The notes below the pieces were generated by a model. It did not search any database and had not been told where the DNA came from. It saw only the letters and a program-made list of their open reading frames with translations. DNA of 64,000 nucleotides from Marinomonas spartinae (lineage in GTDB: Bacteria; Pseudomonadota; Gammaproteobacteria; Pseudomonadales; Marinomonadaceae), in contig NZ_JAEMUI010000016.1 of assembly GCF_016461715.1 (NCBI RefSeq), forward strand, positions 1 through 64,000. The letters run 5' to 3'. Below are positions 62,275-64,000 of the stretch, in pieces; positions within the stretch are counted from its first letter, which is position 1, and every line of letters begins with the position of its first letter. The translations under genes and the position numbers were made by a program.

Positions 62275-63239
62275 TGAGAAATCTGCCCCCATTCTTGTTC
62301 ACAGCTGTGTAATTCGTTCAAATGATTGAGCCAATATTCTTCACTGGCAAACCAAGGAAAGGCTTTAACAAACGCAGGGTCGCTCCAACGTTGCTGTAAC
62401 CAGGCCGCATACTGGATAACGCGAGCGCTTTTGAAGACATCGATCAGGTCTAATTCGCGGGTTTCAAAAGGCAAATACGCTTCGTATCCTTCAATCATTT
62501 CACTCAATTGCTGTCTTGGGTTTTCCGTTTGTGTCAGGTGGAGCCAGATATCTTGAACGGCCACACCGTTTTGACAATCGTCAAAGTCCAATAAATGAAA
62601 CTGACCGTTATGCAACATCAAGTTGCTTCGATGGCTGTCTCCATGAATGGCTCTCAGTTGAGTGGGCCAATAGGCTTGAATGCGAGTGGAACTCATGTCA
62701 ATCAGCTTGGTTATTTGAGTCTGATAAATGGGTTTGAGTTTTTGTGGTAGATAGTCCGCTGCTAAAATGTGCTTAGCCGCCTGAGCCATTTGCTCAAGAG
62801 GTGATACACTGATGCGTTTGGTAAAGGGGGCGTTCATTTTTTGATGGACTTGGCCAATTAATTCTCCCAGTTGATACAGCTGATCAAGGTTGTCTGCTTC
62901 GGGGTGCTGTCCAATGAGTTTTGGGGATAGGCAAAAGTGTATGCCATTATGGCTAAACAGGCTTTCACCGTTAAAGACCATGGGAGCGACAACGGGTACG
63001 CCTTCCTCTTGTAATCTTAATAGGGTGAGATGTTCCTCTTTGATCTGGGCTTCACTCCAGCGTTCTGGTCGGTAAAACTTGGCGATCACTGTTGGACCAT
63101 CTTCTATCCCAATTTGATAAACTCGGTTCTCATAGCTGTTTAATGGGTAAATTCGCGAGTCGCTCCATAATCCAGTAGATTCGACGGCATCGAGAATCAC
63201 GTCGGGAACAAGGCGGGAAAAAGCGTGGGAAGCAGACAT
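62271..63239 (-). CDS. srkA: Stress response kinase SrkA (YihE)
   Basis: A 322-residue serine/threonine kinase of the aminoglycoside-phosphotransferase fold. The catalytic loop is IHGDSHRSNLMLHNG (about 193-207) and the metal-binding DFDD follows at HLLDFDDCQNG. YihE in E. coli protects against stress-driven, MazF-type death. Its stop overlaps the recQ start by four bases, so the two are one transcript; that pairing is not the common E. coli one (dsbA). Confidence 0.93.
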   Translation of the reverse strand: MSASHAFSRLVPDVILDAVESTGLWSDSRIYPLNSYENRVYQIGIEDGPTVIAKFYRPERWSEAQIKEEHLTLLRLQEEGVPVVAPMVFNGESLFSHNGIHFCLSPKLIGQHPEADNLDQLYQLGELIGQVHQKMNAPFTKRISVSPLEQMAQAAKHILAADYLPQKLKPIYQTQITKLIDMSSTRIQAYWPTQLRAIHGDSHRSNLMLHNGQFHLLDFDDCQNGVAVQDIWLHLTQTENPRQQLSEMIEGYEAYLPFETRELDLIDVFKSARVIQYAAWLQQRWSDPAFVKAFPWFASEEYWLNHLNELHSCEQEWGQISQ

Positions 63240-63357
63240 AGTTAACTCTCTGGTGAAATAAAAAAGACTTGCTGCTGTGTCATACCAGCAAAAAATAGCA
63301 AATCAATAGGGGACGATAACGGGGACGCTCTCCAATGGCAAGCTTACCTGTGTTTGA

Positions 63358-64000
63358 TTAAAGTCTTAAGCCTAACATTCTCTTTAGGGTCATTTCTTGA
63401 TGGGGCGTTAATGGTTCAGCTTCTTCCATGCTGATACGCCTTCCCCAAGTATACCATGCTTTGACGGCGTCTTTTTGTAGTCCCCTTGCCAGTAGGTTCT
63501 GAACTTCTAGACGGAAAGAATTGGTGATAACCTCAGGGTTATTCTGTCCAATCTTTCGTAACCGAGTCAGTGCTCGATTAAATTTTTCGATCAGTCTTGG
63601 GGCTTCAATATTGTTTTCGATTAGCTCGGTAATGGTCCTTAAATAATCGTAGTAAAGCGCTGGCGTATCACTATTATTGTTTTTGGTGCTGCGGATGGCT
63701 TTTGAGAAGGCTTGCTCTGCTGTGAGCCAGTCCTCTAAATCGATGCTAATTCTTCCTAACCGCAAGGAGCGTTCATAGGAGCGAGGAGAGACGATCAGCG
63801 CTTTAATAATGATTTCTTGAGCATCCTTTGGTTGATTAAGCTCTAAATATAGGTCGCCTAGTAGATCATAAGCAGAGAAAAAGTATTGGTTTAATTCAAT
63901 CGTCTGTTCAAGTGCTACAACCGCTTGCTTGAGTTGATTGAGCTTGATATGACATTGTGCCATACCAAAATGGGCCCATGACAGCTCGTTATTACGTTGC
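63358..64000 (-). CDS. TPR repeat protein, 5' end beyond the window
   Basis: The reading frame stays open to the right edge (codons upstream of ATG 63963 encode ...NNELSWAHFG), so only the C-terminal 213 or so residues are present. At least four TPR-like helical pairs are visible (AVVALEQTIELNQYFFSAYDLLGDLYLELNQ pattern, about 15-45 from the internal ATG). The layout resembles the TPR tail of response-regulator proteins, but the N-terminal half that would show this is missing. It reads toward srkA with a 118-bp gap. Confidence 0.75.
   Translation of the reverse strand, partial: QRNNELSWAHFGMAQCHIKLNQLKQAVVALEQTIELNQYFFSAYDLLGDLYLELNQPKDAQEIIIKALIVSPRSYERSLRLGRISIDLEDWLTAEQAFSKAIRSTKNNNSDTPALYYDYLRTITELIENNIEAPRLIEKFNRALTRLRKIGQNNPEVITNSFRLEVQNLLARGLQKDAVKAWYTWGRRISMEEAEPLTPHQEMTLKRMLGLRL

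Overview
The window reads as a chromosomal segment of a marine gammaproteobacterium, most likely Marinomonas or a close relative in the Oceanospirillales. This rests on gene content and order (ppsA/ppsR divergence, rnr-rlmB running into cobalamin genes, lutABC, a VC2705-type symporter with a DUF4212 partner, a Cpx-like trio) and on moderate GC (roughly 40-48% in the lines I counted). It is an inference from family recognition, not from a search. Nearly all of the DNA is ordinary housekeeping and accessory metabolism. I see no prophage, CRISPR array, tRNA or intact insertion sequence.

Layout. Bases 1-230 look like the far end of an rRNA operon: an intrinsic terminator, a decayed 5S rRNA-like copy with an internal gap, a second terminator and another 5S-like scrap. 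wrbA follows, then the pair rimK plus a zinc deacylase. ppsA (minus) and its regulator ppsR (plus) diverge. A 138-bp IS5-type MITE-like relic lies before rnr. From rnr a co-directional run continues through rlmB, cobT, cobS, cobC, a TRIC-type membrane protein and cobO. Two Fur-box-like sites precede a run of small unknown proteins ending in an S26-type mini-peptidase, followed by a YitT-family membrane protein. Next come GNAT, rsuA, DUF2750, a HugZ-like protein, a RutR-like regulator, a DOPA-dioxygenase-like protein and slyD.

From 21.8 to 26.5 kb there is a patchwork: a GC-rich AraC regulator facing a small unknown gene, two GNAT acetyltransferases, a uracil-DNA-glycosylase-like protein, glutaredoxin, an Mpo1-like membrane protein and a 66-residue unknown. 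From 26.7 to 35.2 kb most genes are on the minus strand: bluB (lower-ligand synthesis, linked in function to cobT/S/C/O), a sodium/solute symporter with its small subunit, a diguanylate cyclase, a class V aminotransferase and an Lrp regulator. From 35.7 to 42.5 kb are an orphan periplasmic binding protein, lutABC with a LysR regulator, a DUF2076 protein with a repetitive tail, and a P-loop kinase.

The last third holds a 1-Cys peroxiredoxin, an ABC exporter, an 880-bp AT-rich stretch leading into an amino acid permease, a glycosyltransferase plus a fused PIG-L deacetylase, a CpxA/CpxR-like two-component system divergent from a CpxP/Spy-like protein with a perfect CpxR half-site pair between them, a chemoreceptor, a MocR regulator divergent from a DUF1127/LysE export operon with clear operator repeats, a second glycosyltransferase, and srkA-recQ. 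A TPR protein runs off the right edge.

The most interesting unexplained pieces are the putatively iron-regulated small-protein run at 15.0-16.4 kb, the rimK/deacylase pair, the TRIC gene inside the cob run, the MocR operator with its DUF1127/LysE operon, and the decayed 5S tandem at the left edge.
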